59,608 nucleotides of DNA from Verrucomicrobiota bacterium. GTDB taxonomy: Bacteria; Verrucomicrobiota; Kiritimatiellia; CAJWTS01. Position numbers and translations under genes: made by a program. A model generated the notes under the pieces. That model was not told the origin of the DNA, ran no database searches, and worked only from the letters and a program-made list of their open reading frames with translations. The stretch covers positions 1-59,608 of the forward strand of contig JAQBYD010000018.1 of the NCBI GenBank assembly GCA_027623315.1. The letters run 5' to 3'. This document shows positions 1 to 7,554 of this stretch, in pieces. Position 1 is the stretch's first letter. Every line of letters starts with the position of its first letter.

Positions 1-43
1 GGATATGCCTACGCTCTTCCTCGGTCACGCGTTTGTAAGCCAT
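1..43 (-). CDS. 5' end of a probable IS30-like transposase (cut by window edge)
   Basis: Only 14 codons are visible, reading MAYKRVTEEERRHI from an ATG at 43, preceded by a good ribosome binding site (GGGAGA about 6 nt upstream). A start of the form 'Y-x-x-L/V-T-x-E-E-R-x-x-I' is typical of the N-terminal helix-turn-helix of IS30-family transposases. The 80 bp upstream, up to about 125, contains GCAACACTTGG on the minus strand, resembling the AT-rich terminal repeat of such elements. Seen: start codon, RBS, 14 residues. Inferred: family and that the region to about 125 is the IS left end. Another HTH protein is possible. Confidence 0.42.
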   Translation of the reverse strand, partial: MAYKRVTEEERRHI

Positions 44-162
44 GCTGTTCTCCCTGTGTTGTCGCACACGAAGAACGTAACTTACCGCGTGACCTTTTCA
101 TACACCAAGTGTTGCAATGGCCGGTCGCGCGCGGGGTTTGATTTATCTAAGGAGGATCTATC

Positions 163-882
163 TTGCAGAGACTGTGGGCACGGAGACTGAGAGAACTGGC
201 GCGACGTGCACCGCTGTGCGGACGTATCATGGCGTATGTCTACGGCCGGCAACACCGCAACAAGGACATCGCCCAAGTTTTTGCAGATATCTACCGCACG
301 GCAGGATTCAAAGGGCAGGAAAGCCTTTCGGGTCCAGGATCTGATCTGGATCAGACAGAACTCCTTCGCCGCCGCATACCCGAGTTGGCAGACGAACACA
401 AGATCCAAACGATCCTCGACGCGCCCTGCGGCGATTTCCTCTGGATGCGACTGATCTCGGACCACTTCGAGCACTACACGGGGGCCGACATCGTGCCCGC
501 CCTCGTAGCTTCCAACCAGGAACGGTATGGAAGTCCGCGCATCAAGTTTCTTCATGCCGACATCACCAAGGATGATCTACCGCGCGTCGACCTGATCCTC
601 TGCCGGGACTGCCTGGTCCATCTTCCCTACGCCGCAATCAACGAAGCGATCCTGAACTTCAAAAGGAGTGGGGCGAAGTTCCTCCTCGCGACAACCTACC
701 CGCTGACGACCAAGCACGTCGACATCATCGCAGGCCTCTGGCGACCACTGAATCTGGAGCAGACACCGTTCAATTTTCCACCACCCATCGCCGCCATCCA
801 GGAAGAGCCCACCGAAGCAGGCGGCCTCTACCACGATAAGACCCTCGGATTATGGCGCGTCGCGCAGTTACCAGAGGCGTGA
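163..882 (+). CDS. Class I SAM-dependent methyltransferase
   Basis: A 239-residue cytoplasmic protein. Residues 83-91 (TILDAPCGD) form the glycine-rich SAM-binding motif I, followed by an acidic residue at the end of the next strand (GADIV), and LILCRDCLVHLPY near 143-155 fits motif IV and post-motif of the Rossmann-like methyltransferase fold. The start is TTG at 163, chosen because a strong AAGGAGG (149-155) lies 7 nt upstream; no in-frame ATG with an RBS is better placed. The substrate cannot be told; its position beside glycosyltransferase remnants suggests a sugar or glycolipid, which is inference only. Confidence 0.78.
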   Translation: MQRLWARRLRELARRAPLCGRIMAYVYGRQHRNKDIAQVFADIYRTAGFKGQESLSGPGSDLDQTELLRRRIPELADEHKIQTILDAPCGDFLWMRLISDHFEHYTGADIVPALVASNQERYGSPRIKFLHADITKDDLPRVDLILCRDCLVHLPYAAINEAILNFKRSGAKFLLATTYPLTTKHVDIIAGLWRPLNLEQTPFNFPPPIAAIQEEPTEAGGLYHDKTLGLWRVAQLPEA

Positions 883-1038
883 AACCCGCGGCAGACGACG
901 CTTACCATCACAGGCTGCCCCATTCTTCTCTTCACCCAGGAATCCGGCGCCCCCGTAGACGAGGGCGTCTCGAATATCTAGCGTAGGCGACATGCTCCAT
1001 GGAATTGCTCGGCGCCCGACCGCGCGCAGTCGCACACT

Positions 1039-1431
1039 ATCCCCACGCTCAACTCTCAGGGCACTCTGAGAGGCTGCCTCACTGCCATTCACGCGCAGAC
1101 GTTCGATGAGAAGTGGATTGAACTCGTTATTGCCGATGCGGGTTCGTCGGATGGGACGCAGGAAATTGCGCGAGAATACGGTGCCAGGGTTGTCGAGAAC
1201 CCCCTGAAGACAGGCGAGGCCGAAAAAAGCGCCGGCATTGAGGCCTGTCGTGGCGAGCTGGTGGCTCTGATCGACAGCGATAACATCCTGGATGACGAGC
1301 AGTGGCTCGAGAAGATGATGCCGGCCTTAGAAAACCCTGAGGTCGTGGCCAGGTATTCGATGCGCGAGGGAGTAGCGATGACCAGCAAGCCGGTTCCGAC
1401 TAAGCCTACGACGGTAACGGGGTGCAGATGA
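1039..1431 (+). pseudogene. Truncated duplicate of the GT2 glycosyltransferase at 2714-3370
   Basis: Reading from ATC at 1039 gives IPTLNSQGTLRGCLTAIHAQ and onward through VIADAGSSDGTQEIAREYGA to ALIDSDNILDDEQWLEKMM, nearly residue for residue the same as the glycosyltransferase at 2714-3370. The first strand of the GT-A fold and a start codon are missing, homology stops near 1350, and the frame ends at TGA 1429-1431. DNA identity with 2776-3085 is high by eye, including silent positions, so the duplication is probably recent. The DUF4143 ATPase gene lies between the two copies. Confidence 0.8.
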
Positions 1432-1517
1432 GCTACGAGGTCGCTTGATGGGCATCGACGTCATAGTCGAGATCGTAGTCGAGGACCGACTTGTGCCTTG
1501 ACATTTGCGAGCCATGC

Positions 1518-1542
1518 CGTCATTTATACCGGATAAATGACG
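1518..1542. promoter_or_regulatory. Perfect palindrome overlapping the ATPase start codon
   Basis: CGTCATTTAT (1518-1527) and ATAAATGACG (1533-1542) are exact inverted repeats around ACCGG. The right arm contains the ATG at 1537, so the site could be an operator or an mRNA hairpin hiding the start. A TTGACA lies at 1498-1503, but the spacing to the nearest -10-like TTTATA (1523-1528) is 19 bp, so a promoter here is possible but not firm. No Shine-Dalgarno sequence separates the palindrome from the start, which would suit a leaderless or near-leaderless message. Confidence 0.55.
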
Positions 1543-2700
1543 ACATACATCCCCAGAGCTCTTACTCCTCCGAATCGCAGTTTCTTTCTTTTTGGCCCGC
1601 GAGGTGGAGGCAAAACAACCTGGATACGCCACAATTTTGAGGGTGCACACGTCTTCAACCTTTTAAGCGAGGCGCTCTACCAGGAACTGATTGCTTCACC
1701 TGACGCCTTCGCGGCTCAACTCAGGGCGCTCCCGGATGACCAGTGGGTTGTCGTGGACGAAATCCAACGCATTCCGAAGCTCCTGAACGAGGTCCACCGT
1801 TTCATCGAAGAACGTGGATTCAAATTTGTTCTATCTGGATCGAGCGCGAGAAAACTGAAGCAGGCGGGAGTGAACCTGCTTGCAGGACGGGCCATACGGC
1901 GATTCATGCATCCGTTCGTTCCCGAGGAATTGGGCGCTGAATTCGATCTCGAGAATGCCCTGCGCTTCGGAACGCTGCCCATCGTCTGGACGCAATGCAC
2001 CGATGAGGACAGGCAAGATACGCTCGTAACGTACGCGCGCCTGTACCTGAAAGAAGAAGTACAGGCAGAAGCCCTGGTACGCGATCTGCCCGCGTTTGCG
2101 CGATTCCTGCCGGTATCCGCGCTCTTCCACGGGCAAACGATCAACGTCTCCGGACTCGCGAGAGATGCGGGCGTGGCGCGATCCACCGTGGCGGGGTACC
2201 TGGACATTCTTGAGGACACCCTTCTCTGTTTCCGCATATTCGGTTACGAACCGCGGCTTCGAGTTAAGGAGCGCAAACTGCCCAAACTTTACTGGACAGA
2301 TCCCGGTATCGTCCGAGCGGTACGCGGCAAGACGCCCCCGCCTCTTGCCGACGAACGTGGCGCCCTTTTCGAGGGACTGATCGCACAGGTACTGCGCGCT
2401 TATCGCGACTACCGCGACCTCTTTGAGGACATTTATTACTGGTCTCCCTCTGCATCCCAGATTGAGGTCGACTTCATTCTTAAACGTGGCGACGACATGA
2501 TAGGCATTGAAGTCAAAAGCAGCGGAAATTTCTCCAACAAATGGTGTCGCGGGCTGCGTGCCATGCAAGAGCTTCCAGGTCTCCGTCGGCGAATCGTAGT
2601 CTGTCCCTCGGGATCGCCCATGCAGACCAGCGACGGCATTGACATCTTGCCTTTCGAGCACTTCGCGCAGGCCTTGTCCCAAGGCACGCTCTGGCCCTGA
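1537..2700 (+). CDS. P-loop ATPase of the DUF4143 family
   Basis: A 387-residue protein with Walker A GPRGGGKT (20-27), Walker B WVVVDE (70-75), then LSGSSARKL as the sensor region, a winged-helix-like middle part near 190-240, and a C-terminal DUF4143 region. The segment IEVDFILKRGDDMIGIEVKSSG near 308-329 matches the E-VDF-EVK pattern of the PD-(D/E)xK-like fold usual in this family. These ATPases are common, horizontally moving bacterial proteins with no settled role. It sits between two copies of a glycosyltransferase gene and ends 13 bp before the downstream copy, so insertion into, or duplication around, that gene is likely. Confidence 0.85.
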   Translation: MTTYIPRALTPPNRSFFLFGPRGGGKTTWIRHNFEGAHVFNLLSEALYQELIASPDAFAAQLRALPDDQWVVVDEIQRIPKLLNEVHRFIEERGFKFVLSGSSARKLKQAGVNLLAGRAIRRFMHPFVPEELGAEFDLENALRFGTLPIVWTQCTDEDRQDTLVTYARLYLKEEVQAEALVRDLPAFARFLPVSALFHGQTINVSGLARDAGVARSTVAGYLDILEDTLLCFRIFGYEPRLRVKERKLPKLYWTDPGIVRAVRGKTPPPLADERGALFEGLIAQVLRAYRDYRDLFEDIYYWSPSASQIEVDFILKRGDDMIGIEVKSSGNFSNKWCRGLRAMQELPGLRRRIVVCPSGSPMQTSDGIDILPFEHFAQALSQGTLWP

Positions 2701-2713
2701 TAGGAAACGACCC

Positions 2714-3370
2714 ATGCACAAGCAGGTAGGGAACAGCGCAGATTGGGAGACCCCAATCCTGAGCATCGTGATCCCCACTCTCAACTCTGCGGGAACTCTG
2801 CGCAACTGCCTCGCTGCCATTCACGCGCAGGCCTTCGATCAGAAGAGGATTGAACTCGTCATTGCCGATGCGGGCTCCTCCGATGGGACGCAGGAAATTG
2901 CGCGAGAATACGGCGCCACAGTCGTAGAGAACCCGCTGAAGACAGGTGAGGCCGGAAAAAGCGCCGGAATCGCCGCCTCCAGCGGCGACCTGATCGCCCT
3001 CGTCGACAGCGACAACATTCTGGACGACGCCCGATGGCTCGAGAAGATGATCAGGCCCTTTGACGATCCGGAGATCGTGGCCGCGGAGCCTCTTTTCTAT
3101 ACGCGTCGCGATACGGATCCGGCACTGACGCGATATTTCTCGATGCTGGGGATGAATGATCCGATTTGTCTCTTTCTGGGTAATTACGACCGGTTCAGCA
3201 TGGTCACGGGTAAGTGGACGGAGTTGCCTACGATAGGCGCCAATGGATTTGTGTTCCGGAGGAGCCTGATCGAGAGCGTGAACTGGTCGCCGTACTCTTT
3301 TGATATTGATGTGCTGGCTGAAGCGATCGATGCCGGCCATCGGCATGCGACGTGGACCCAAGTCGCGTGA
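2714..3370 (+). CDS. GT2 family glycosyltransferase, probably truncated at the 3' end
   Basis: A 218-residue frame starting MHKQVGNSADWETPILSIVI, with the GT-A signature SIVIPTLNSAG, the nucleotide-binding ADAGSSDGT, and the DxD-like region ALVDSDNILDD near 95-105. TAGGAAA lies about 10 nt before the ATG. Family members usually run some 60-100 residues further; here the frame stops just after a possible acceptor-site segment (DIDVLAEAIDAG) and the sequence runs at once into the inverted repeat array at 3418-3580. I therefore read it as a gene whose tail has been lost. No membrane segment remains. It may be non-functional. Confidence 0.7.
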   Translation: MHKQVGNSADWETPILSIVIPTLNSAGTLRNCLAAIHAQAFDQKRIELVIADAGSSDGTQEIAREYGATVVENPLKTGEAGKSAGIAASSGDLIALVDSDNILDDARWLEKMIRPFDDPEIVAAEPLFYTRRDTDPALTRYFSMLGMNDPICLFLGNYDRFSMVTGKWTELPTIGANGFVFRRSLIESVNWSPYSFDIDVLAEAIDAGHRHATWTQVA

Positions 3371-3417
3371 CGGCTGGACGCAGGCATAGGAAGTGGAGCG
3401 ACACACCAGAAAATTTT

Positions 3418-3580
3418 GGCAGGACGATTACTGGCAGGACGATTTTCCCGGAGGGCGTGGGCATGGACCTCTGGAGCTCTGAAACGATGCCGGCCAGAGC
3501 CAAAGAGAATTCCGTCCTTTTGAATCGTCCTTTTGAATCGTCCTGCCAGCAATCGTCCTGCCAGCAATCGTCCTGTCAAG
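3418..3580. repeat. Inverted array of 15-bp units (family A)
   Basis: Two direct units GGCAGGACGATTACT (3418-3432) and GGCAGGACGATTTTC (3433-3447) face, across a spacer of about 60 bp, an array of the reverse complement: AATCGTCCTTTTG (3523-3535), AATCGTCCTGCCAGC twice (3536-3565) and AATCGTCCTGTCAAG (3566-3580). RNA or single-stranded DNA could fold into a long hairpin. The array begins right after the broken glycosyltransferase and ends 2 bp before the stop of the GDPD-like gene. A related half copy lies at 18451-18480 and a lone degenerate unit at 4188-4200. Confidence 0.85.
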
Positions 3581-3581
3581 A

Positions 3582-4181
3582 TCAGGTGGTCTTAAAATCC
3601 CCGATCCACGCAGGGGCATAACCAATCGCCGTCATGACTGCATCGGGCTCGAAACCGAGGCTCCGCATCTGTTCCTGGTAGACCGGGATGTCGCCGGGCC
3701 GACCCCAGCGCTCGGGGCAGACCAGGCAGGTCTTAAACGGCTTTAGGTCTTCGACGATCGTTGCCGTCAGCGGCAGGTGCGTGACGCAGTCGATCCAGAC
3801 CCATTCCGCTTTTCCGATAAAATTCTTCACCGTCGCGATGTCCTCATCTTCGGAGTAACGAATCGCTGCGTCGGTCTTCGCGCGGCGTGACGACCGGGAG
3901 ATATACGGGAACTCGACGTCGAGAAGGAAGTAACGCGCGATTCCCCGCTGTTGCACCATCTCCACGACATCGTCCTCAATACCGTCCGACTTGATATTCA
4001 GGACGAGAAGTCCATGCCGGTAGTGATCCAGGTAGTCGCTCAGCCGTTCACCGGTTTGGTACGGCTCGTGATGCAGGATCAGTTCGCGGCCCTGCACTCG
4101 GATGTCGATCTCCGCGCCGTAATCTGGTGGGACTGCTTCCAGTTCCGCAACGGTGTTCGCTCTGTGAACGACAATTTCCAT
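3582..4181 (-). CDS. GDPD/PLC-like phosphodiesterase fold protein
   Basis: A 199-residue cytoplasmic protein. VVHRANT (4-10), GAEIDIR (22-28), LILHHEP (34-40) and LLVLNIKSDG (58-67) follow, in order, the metal and catalytic elements of glycerophosphodiester phosphodiesterase TIM barrels (H-R, E-x-D, H-H/D, N-x-K). It is shorter than typical GDPDs (about 240-300 residues) and lacks the exact ENT motif, so it belongs to a divergent branch, like small capsule-locus proteins of this fold. Activity on a glycerophosphodiester or a sugar phosphodiester is inferred. It is followed directly by the family A array and preceded by a half MITE. Confidence 0.65.
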   Translation of the reverse strand: MEIVVHRANTVAELEAVPPDYGAEIDIRVQGRELILHHEPYQTGERLSDYLDHYRHGLLVLNIKSDGIEDDVVEMVQQRGIARYFLLDVEFPYISRSSRRAKTDAAIRYSEDEDIATVKNFIGKAEWVWIDCVTHLPLTATIVEDLKPFKTCLVCPERWGRPGDIPVYQEQMRSLGFEPDAVMTAIGYAPAWIGDFKTT

Positions 4182-4198
4182 TAGATTGGCAGGATGAT

Positions 4199-4310
4199 TA
4201 GCCCGGACATCTCACACTTTTTCGTAGCGAGAGCGCGAAGAGCCCGTCAGGCTTGATCGAAACAGGGCTTTGCCGATGAAACTGTATGGACATACTGTGA
4301 ATTGGCGAAG
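4199..4310. mobile_element. Half copy of the MITE-like palindrome found at 13511-13695
   Basis: From TAGCCCGGACATCTCACAC onward this stretch is almost identical to the reverse complement of 13583-13693, including CCGTCAGGCTTGATCGAAAC and GAAACTGTATGGA. It stops after GAATTGGCGAAG, where the second arm of the complete copy would begin, so it is one arm plus loop of that element. The end sequence resembles IS1380-type termini. A single family A unit (GGCAGGATGATTA, 4188-4200) abuts its left edge. Confidence 0.75.
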
Positions 4311-4358
4311 CGAAGATCTGGCAGTCCATCCTAATCGGCAAGTAGTTCTCGTTTATCA

Positions 4359-4694
4359 TCACCCAGGACGCAGGGCTCTCTCGACAAGAATCTCCTGCAG
4401 ATCGCGCCGACGGTCCAGGACGCCAATGATCCCAATGGTTCTACCTGAGACACGAATAAAGACACTGTATGGGGCGACGATCACCTCTCGGTAGTCGCGC
4501 ACGCCGTGCGGTTGCAACTCCGACGGAACTCGATAGCGCAACGGATTGGATCCGAGCGCGTCAATCCTCGACATAATCTTCTCATACACATGTATCGCCG
4601 CGTCAACAGAGTCCTGTTCCGTAATATACTCCAGAAGTTCGTCCAGATCAGCTTGCGCGACGGGTGCCCATTCGATTCGAAATCGCTTAGTCAT
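4359..4694 (-). CDS. Type II toxin, RelE/ParE superfamily
   Basis: A 111-residue protein beginning MTKRFRIEWAPVAQADLDEL, the usual opening of ParE/RelE toxins, with the helical hairpin (EYITEQDSVDAAIHVYEKIM), then LGSNPLRYRVPSEL, YREVIVAPYSVFIRVSGRTIGIIGVLDRRRD. Start at 4694 was chosen because it overlaps the antitoxin stop (ATGACTAA), the classic TA arrangement; a longer upstream start would run into the antitoxin. The product probably blocks translation (RelE type) or gyrase (ParE type); sequence alone does not separate the two. Confidence 0.85.
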   Translation of the reverse strand: MTKRFRIEWAPVAQADLDELLEYITEQDSVDAAIHVYEKIMSRIDALGSNPLRYRVPSELQPHGVRDYREVIVAPYSVFIRVSGRTIGIIGVLDRRRDLQEILVERALRPG

Positions 4695-4971
4695 CGACCG
4701 GGCTCTTGAGTTTCCCGGCAAGATGTTTCTTCACCCTGGCATGACTGATGCCGATTCCCTTCTTGAGTTGTTGATCTCCCTGCGACAGGAACTTCAACAA
4801 CAGGAGGGCCTTACGATGCTCTTCATACGTCTCAACATCCTGCACCACGACGGATGCCTTCCCATTCTGGGTGATCACGATCGGTTGACGTGTCTCCCTC
4901 GCTCTCCTGATGAGCTTCGCACTTTGGGTCTTGAGCGCTGTAACCGGTTCAATTGCTGTTCGCATGTCCAT
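4687..4971 (-). CDS. Type II antitoxin, Phd/YefM family
   Basis: A 94-residue protein, MDMRTAIEPVTALKTQSAKL, followed by REТ-type segment and PIVITQNGKASVVVQDVETYEE, the standard N-terminal DNA-binding domain of Phd/YefM antitoxins, then a charged helical toxin-binding tail ending KSPVDD. Start at 4971 is preceded by AGGAG about 9 nt upstream; a start 14 codons earlier would overlap the promoter transcript start region. It is transcribed first, overlaps the RelE/ParE gene by 8 bp, and should neutralise the toxin and repress the shared promoter at 5001-5029. Confidence 0.87.
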   Translation of the reverse strand: MDMRTAIEPVTALKTQSAKLIRRARETRQPIVITQNGKASVVVQDVETYEEHRKALLLLKFLSQGDQQLKKGIGISHARVKKHLAGKLKSPVDD

Positions 4972-5000
4972 GAAGATTCGGCTCCTATCTGTCGGGGCTA

Positions 5001-5029
5001 AATATAGCTCCAAAAAGAGCCCCTGTCAA
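5001..5029 (-). promoter_or_regulatory. Sigma-70 type promoter of the toxin-antitoxin operon
   Basis: On the minus strand TTGACA (5029-5024) and TATATT (5006-5001) are 17 bp apart, a near-consensus promoter 30 bp upstream of the antitoxin start. The spacer holds GCTC and GAGC in inverted orientation around a T run, placing a possible antitoxin operator between -35 and -10, as expected for an autoregulated TA pair. Confidence 0.75.
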
Positions 5030-5040
5030 CCAAGCCGAAT

Positions 5041-5724
5041 TCAGGGAGAAGAGGGAAAGAGGTCGTCACTGGGTTGAATACCATACTCCGCCCGGGATTC
5101 CTTGACCACGTTAAGAATCTTATCGGCAATGGGTTCACCGATGCCGGGAACACCGGTCAGGTCGTCCCTGTCGGCGGCCATGACGGCTTCGATGGTGCCG
5201 AAGCGATCGAGGAGGGACTGTGCTCGCTTGGGGCCCACTTCCGGAAGACTTTGGAGTATGTATAGCTGTCCCTGCTTCTTGCCCCTCGGACGATAGCCCG
5301 GACGATGGACGGCACCGTCTATCGTGCGCTTCAACTGATCGGCGGTGCGATGAATCAGCCATGCCGTCTCGGCCGAATCACGCGACCGCAGGACCGGAAT
5401 GTGTAATACGATCGACAGCATGATCAGGGCGCCCTGTACCGACTCGCGGCTCACCTCGGGGAGATCGACGTCGGGCGGGTTGCTCTCGATGATGTACGCG
5501 GGTCGATACGGCGAAGACACCATTCGTCGCGCCTGCCCGAAGAGGCGCCCGTCGATCAGGGAAACCCTGAAGTCCCGCACAGTCTTACGCTCAAACAGAA
5601 CTCGGTTGTCGACCAGATAGTCCCCAACCTTGAGGCGCGCCACCGTAACCCTCACCGTGTCGAACCGCCTCAACGCCGCAATCACCCCAGCTCCACGCTC
5701 CCGATCATCCACAACGACATCCAT
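5041..5724 (-). CDS. ERCC4-domain nuclease with helix-hairpin-helix C-terminus
   Basis: A 227-residue protein with an XPF/Mus81-type nuclease domain: VDDRER (5-10), LKVGDYLV (31-38) and the catalytic FERKTVRDF (44-52, pattern ERKxxxD), then SLIDGRLFGQARRM. After a linker, LPEVGPKRAQSLLDRFGTIEAV and LTGVPGIGEPIADKI (about 159-205) are two helix-hairpin-helix motifs that bind DNA backbone. This domain order is the archaeal/eukaryotic XPF nuclease arrangement without the helicase; in bacteria it is sporadic. Role in branched-DNA or flap cleavage is inferred. It stands alone between the TA operon and a glycosyltransferase. Confidence 0.85.
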   Translation of the reverse strand: MDVVVDDRERGAGVIAALRRFDTVRVTVARLKVGDYLVDNRVLFERKTVRDFRVSLIDGRLFGQARRMVSSPYRPAYIIESNPPDVDLPEVSRESVQGALIMLSIVLHIPVLRSRDSAETAWLIHRTADQLKRTIDGAVHRPGYRPRGKKQGQLYILQSLPEVGPKRAQSLLDRFGTIEAVMAADRDDLTGVPGIGEPIADKILNVVKESRAEYGIQPSDDLFPSSP

Positions 5725-5783
5725 AACAGATCACCCATTAAGGAAATTCGGGCTGGGGCCGCTGGACTCAATTTCGATGCTAA

Positions 5784-6515
5784 TCATCGTACCCCAGACC
5801 GAATTTTCCGTCGCAGCTGCATGATGTAGCCCCAGGTACGCCGCATGAGCTTGATCTTACCCTTCATCGTCCCGCCGCCCTTGGCTTCGCCGTGCATGCG
5901 ATCGGAAAAGATGACGGGTTGCTCAAGGATTCTGAAGCCCTTGCGTTGCGCCTGGAACAACAGGAACAGGTCGAGCGCGAAGTCGTCGGGCGGCGTCTCC
6001 AAATGTTCGAGAAAACTGCGATGAAACATCTTCGGCTGGGCATTGATGTCTTCCAACCGTGTTCCCAGGGCCATCGACGAGATCACGGCCATACCCCATG
6101 TGAAGAACTCGTCGAGAAGCGCCCGGTTTTCGCGGCGGCCTTTGAGGATCACCCGCATGGGATCCGACTCTTTCGCAAGTCGTTCGAATCCGTCGAGCAC
6201 ATCCTTCGGATCCGTCTGCATATCAGCATGCGTCCACGCGATGCACTCGCCGGCGGCAGCGCGCACGCCCGACATGATGCCGAATCCGTAGCCGCGGTTC
6301 ACCTCCACGGTTACGCCCCGTGCAAAGGCATGTTCCGGACGGGATAGCTCGGCAGAGAGAACGGCGGCCGTGTCATCCGTAGAACCATTGTCCACGATGA
6401 TAACCTCCACATCATCCCGTCCAGCGAGGACGTCACGGAACCGCGCGAAGATGAGCGGAATGTTCCCCGCTTCATTGTACGAAGGAAGGACGATAGAGAG
6501 TCTAGGCGTTGTCAT
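5784..6515 (-). CDS. GT2 glycosyltransferase, polyprenol-phosphate sugar synthase-like
   Basis: A 243-residue GT-A protein: LSIVLPSYNEAGNIP (6-20), VIIVDNGSTDDT, NRGYGFGIMSGVRAAAGECIAWTHADMQTDP, where H-A-D takes the DxD position, and LEDINAQPKMFHRSF. The layout matches dolichyl/undecaprenyl-phosphate mannose or glucose synthases (DPM1-like) without C-terminal membrane helices. A GtrA-type flippase gene follows downstream on the same strand (upstream in coordinates is the nuclease), and GT2 plus GtrA commonly cooperate: the transferase charges polyprenyl phosphate with a sugar and GtrA helps flip it. Confidence 0.8.
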   Translation of the reverse strand: MTTPRLSIVLPSYNEAGNIPLIFARFRDVLAGRDDVEVIIVDNGSTDDTAAVLSAELSRPEHAFARGVTVEVNRGYGFGIMSGVRAAAGECIAWTHADMQTDPKDVLDGFERLAKESDPMRVILKGRRENRALLDEFFTWGMAVISSMALGTRLEDINAQPKMFHRSFLEHLETPPDDFALDLFLLFQAQRKGFRILEQPVIFSDRMHGEAKGGGTMKGKIKLMRRTWGYIMQLRRKIRSGVR

Positions 6516-6594
6516 CTCGGTTCAAGAACTGACCAGAAACCTACCATGTTTCCGGGCCCACGAATCACGCGAATCTCCACGAATCTCCAGAGCG

Positions 6595-6758
6595 GAGAGA
6601 CCGCGGATGGCGCGGATGCTTGCGAGAGGGGCGGGGGAGAGACCGCGGATGGGCGCGGATGCTTGCGAGAGGGGGGAGAGACCGCGGTTCCTCCCCATTC
6701 ATTACTCGATTCCTTCGGATACGATCTTGTCAGCACGAATCCGCGTACATCCGCGGTT
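6595..6758. repeat. Long direct repeats plus an inverted fragment
   Basis: The stretch 6516-6841 holds no gene. Units starting GAGAGACCGCGGATG at 6595 and 6637, and a partial one at 6676, repeat with periods of 42 and 39 bp and share TGCGAGAGGGG. The inverse of their core (CCGCGTACATCCGCGG, 6741-6756) follows 50 bp later, so hairpins are possible. A short run CGAATCACGCGAATCTCCACG at about 6561 precedes them in pieces. Similar GCGGAT-rich intergenic repeats are widespread in environmental genomes; function unknown. Confidence 0.7.
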
Positions 6759-6841
6759 CAATTTCTGCCCTGATTCTTGCCGTGCCTCGGCGTATCCCGC
6801 ATGGGCGAAGAGGGGTGATTCATGCCTCCCTTCTTTGAGCT

Positions 6842-7237
6842 TCAGGATTCGACCTTACCCAGGCGGAACACGATCCACTTCTGCCCGACAAAATTCGTGC
6901 AGGTCGAGACACCGGTCGCCACCAGAAACGCGAAGAGTTTGATGCTGAACAGATGCAGAACCAGATCGTGGGTGACGCTGTTGAAGAACCAGCCGGCGGC
7001 ATATACCAGGACGAACAGAGGCGGCTCGCGCTTTCGGAACGTCTTCTGCTCAAACGTGTAATATTTATTCATCACGAAAGCCCAGATCGCTCCCAGGGCA
7101 AAGCTGATCCTTTTTGCCCAGGACGGGCTCAGCCACTCAAACCAGGTGAACAGGAAGTAGGTACTCCCATCGATCAGCACGGCAATGCCGCCGACGAACA
7201 GGAATCGAAGCAACTCACGTTTGAGACTGGCCTTCAT
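6842..7237 (-). CDS. GtrA family membrane protein
   Basis: A 131-residue integral membrane protein with four predicted hydrophobic helices: LLRFLFVGGIAVLIDGSTYFL, ISFALGAIWAFVMNKYYTF, PPLFVLVYAAGWFFNSVTHDL and LFAFLVATGVSTCTNFVGQKW. The FVGG start, N-K-Y-Y-T-F after helix 2 and N-F-x-x-x-K-W-V-F near the end are GtrA hallmarks. GtrA proteins are thought to flip polyprenyl-phosphate-linked sugars. I prefer the ATG at 7237; a TTG at 7252 adds five residues and has a GAGGG close by. It lies downstream of no other gene in this operon except repeats and a four-helix-bundle gene. Confidence 0.85.
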   Translation of the reverse strand: MKASLKRELLRFLFVGGIAVLIDGSTYFLFTWFEWLSPSWAKRISFALGAIWAFVMNKYYTFEQKTFRKREPPLFVLVYAAGWFFNSVTHDLVLHLFSIKLFAFLVATGVSTCTNFVGQKWIVFRLGKVES

Positions 7238-7354
7238 GATGCTGACGTCCAAGTTACCCTCATGGCAACATCACGCTGCAAAGCAGAACAACGTTCCGTA
7301 TACTAGCGATCGTGGCAAGCACGTCGATTGCTCGAGGTTGCACGGCGAATACTC

Positions 7355-7452
7355 GACAAAGCTTACGACGAAGCTTGCGACAAAGGTACGGAGAATCCGA
7401 GGCTGTCGGAAGTAGCCGAGCGAAATTCGCCGAAGCTTCCGACAAAGGTACG
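7355..7452. repeat. Left array of 12-bp units (family B) beside four-helix-bundle gene 1
   Basis: Units GACAAAGCTTAC (7355), GACGAAGCTTGC (7367), GACAAAGGTACG (7379), then GCCGAAGCTTCC (7429) and GACAAAGGTACG (7441). The two GACAAAGGTACG units are each followed by a matching GAGGCTG-ending tract, so a 62-bp stretch is also directly repeated. GTCGGAAG (7405-7412) and CTTCCGAC (7435-7442) are inverted. The 300-bp gap 7253-7554 contains no convincing gene besides this array. Confidence 0.82.
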
Positions 7453-7554
7453 GAGGACGCGAGGCTGCGTGCCTCCAAGAATAGGTCCGCGCGTGAGGCC
7501 TACCACAGAACGGGCGATCTGAAGGAATCGCAAGCCCTGTAGAGGGGTGCGTCC

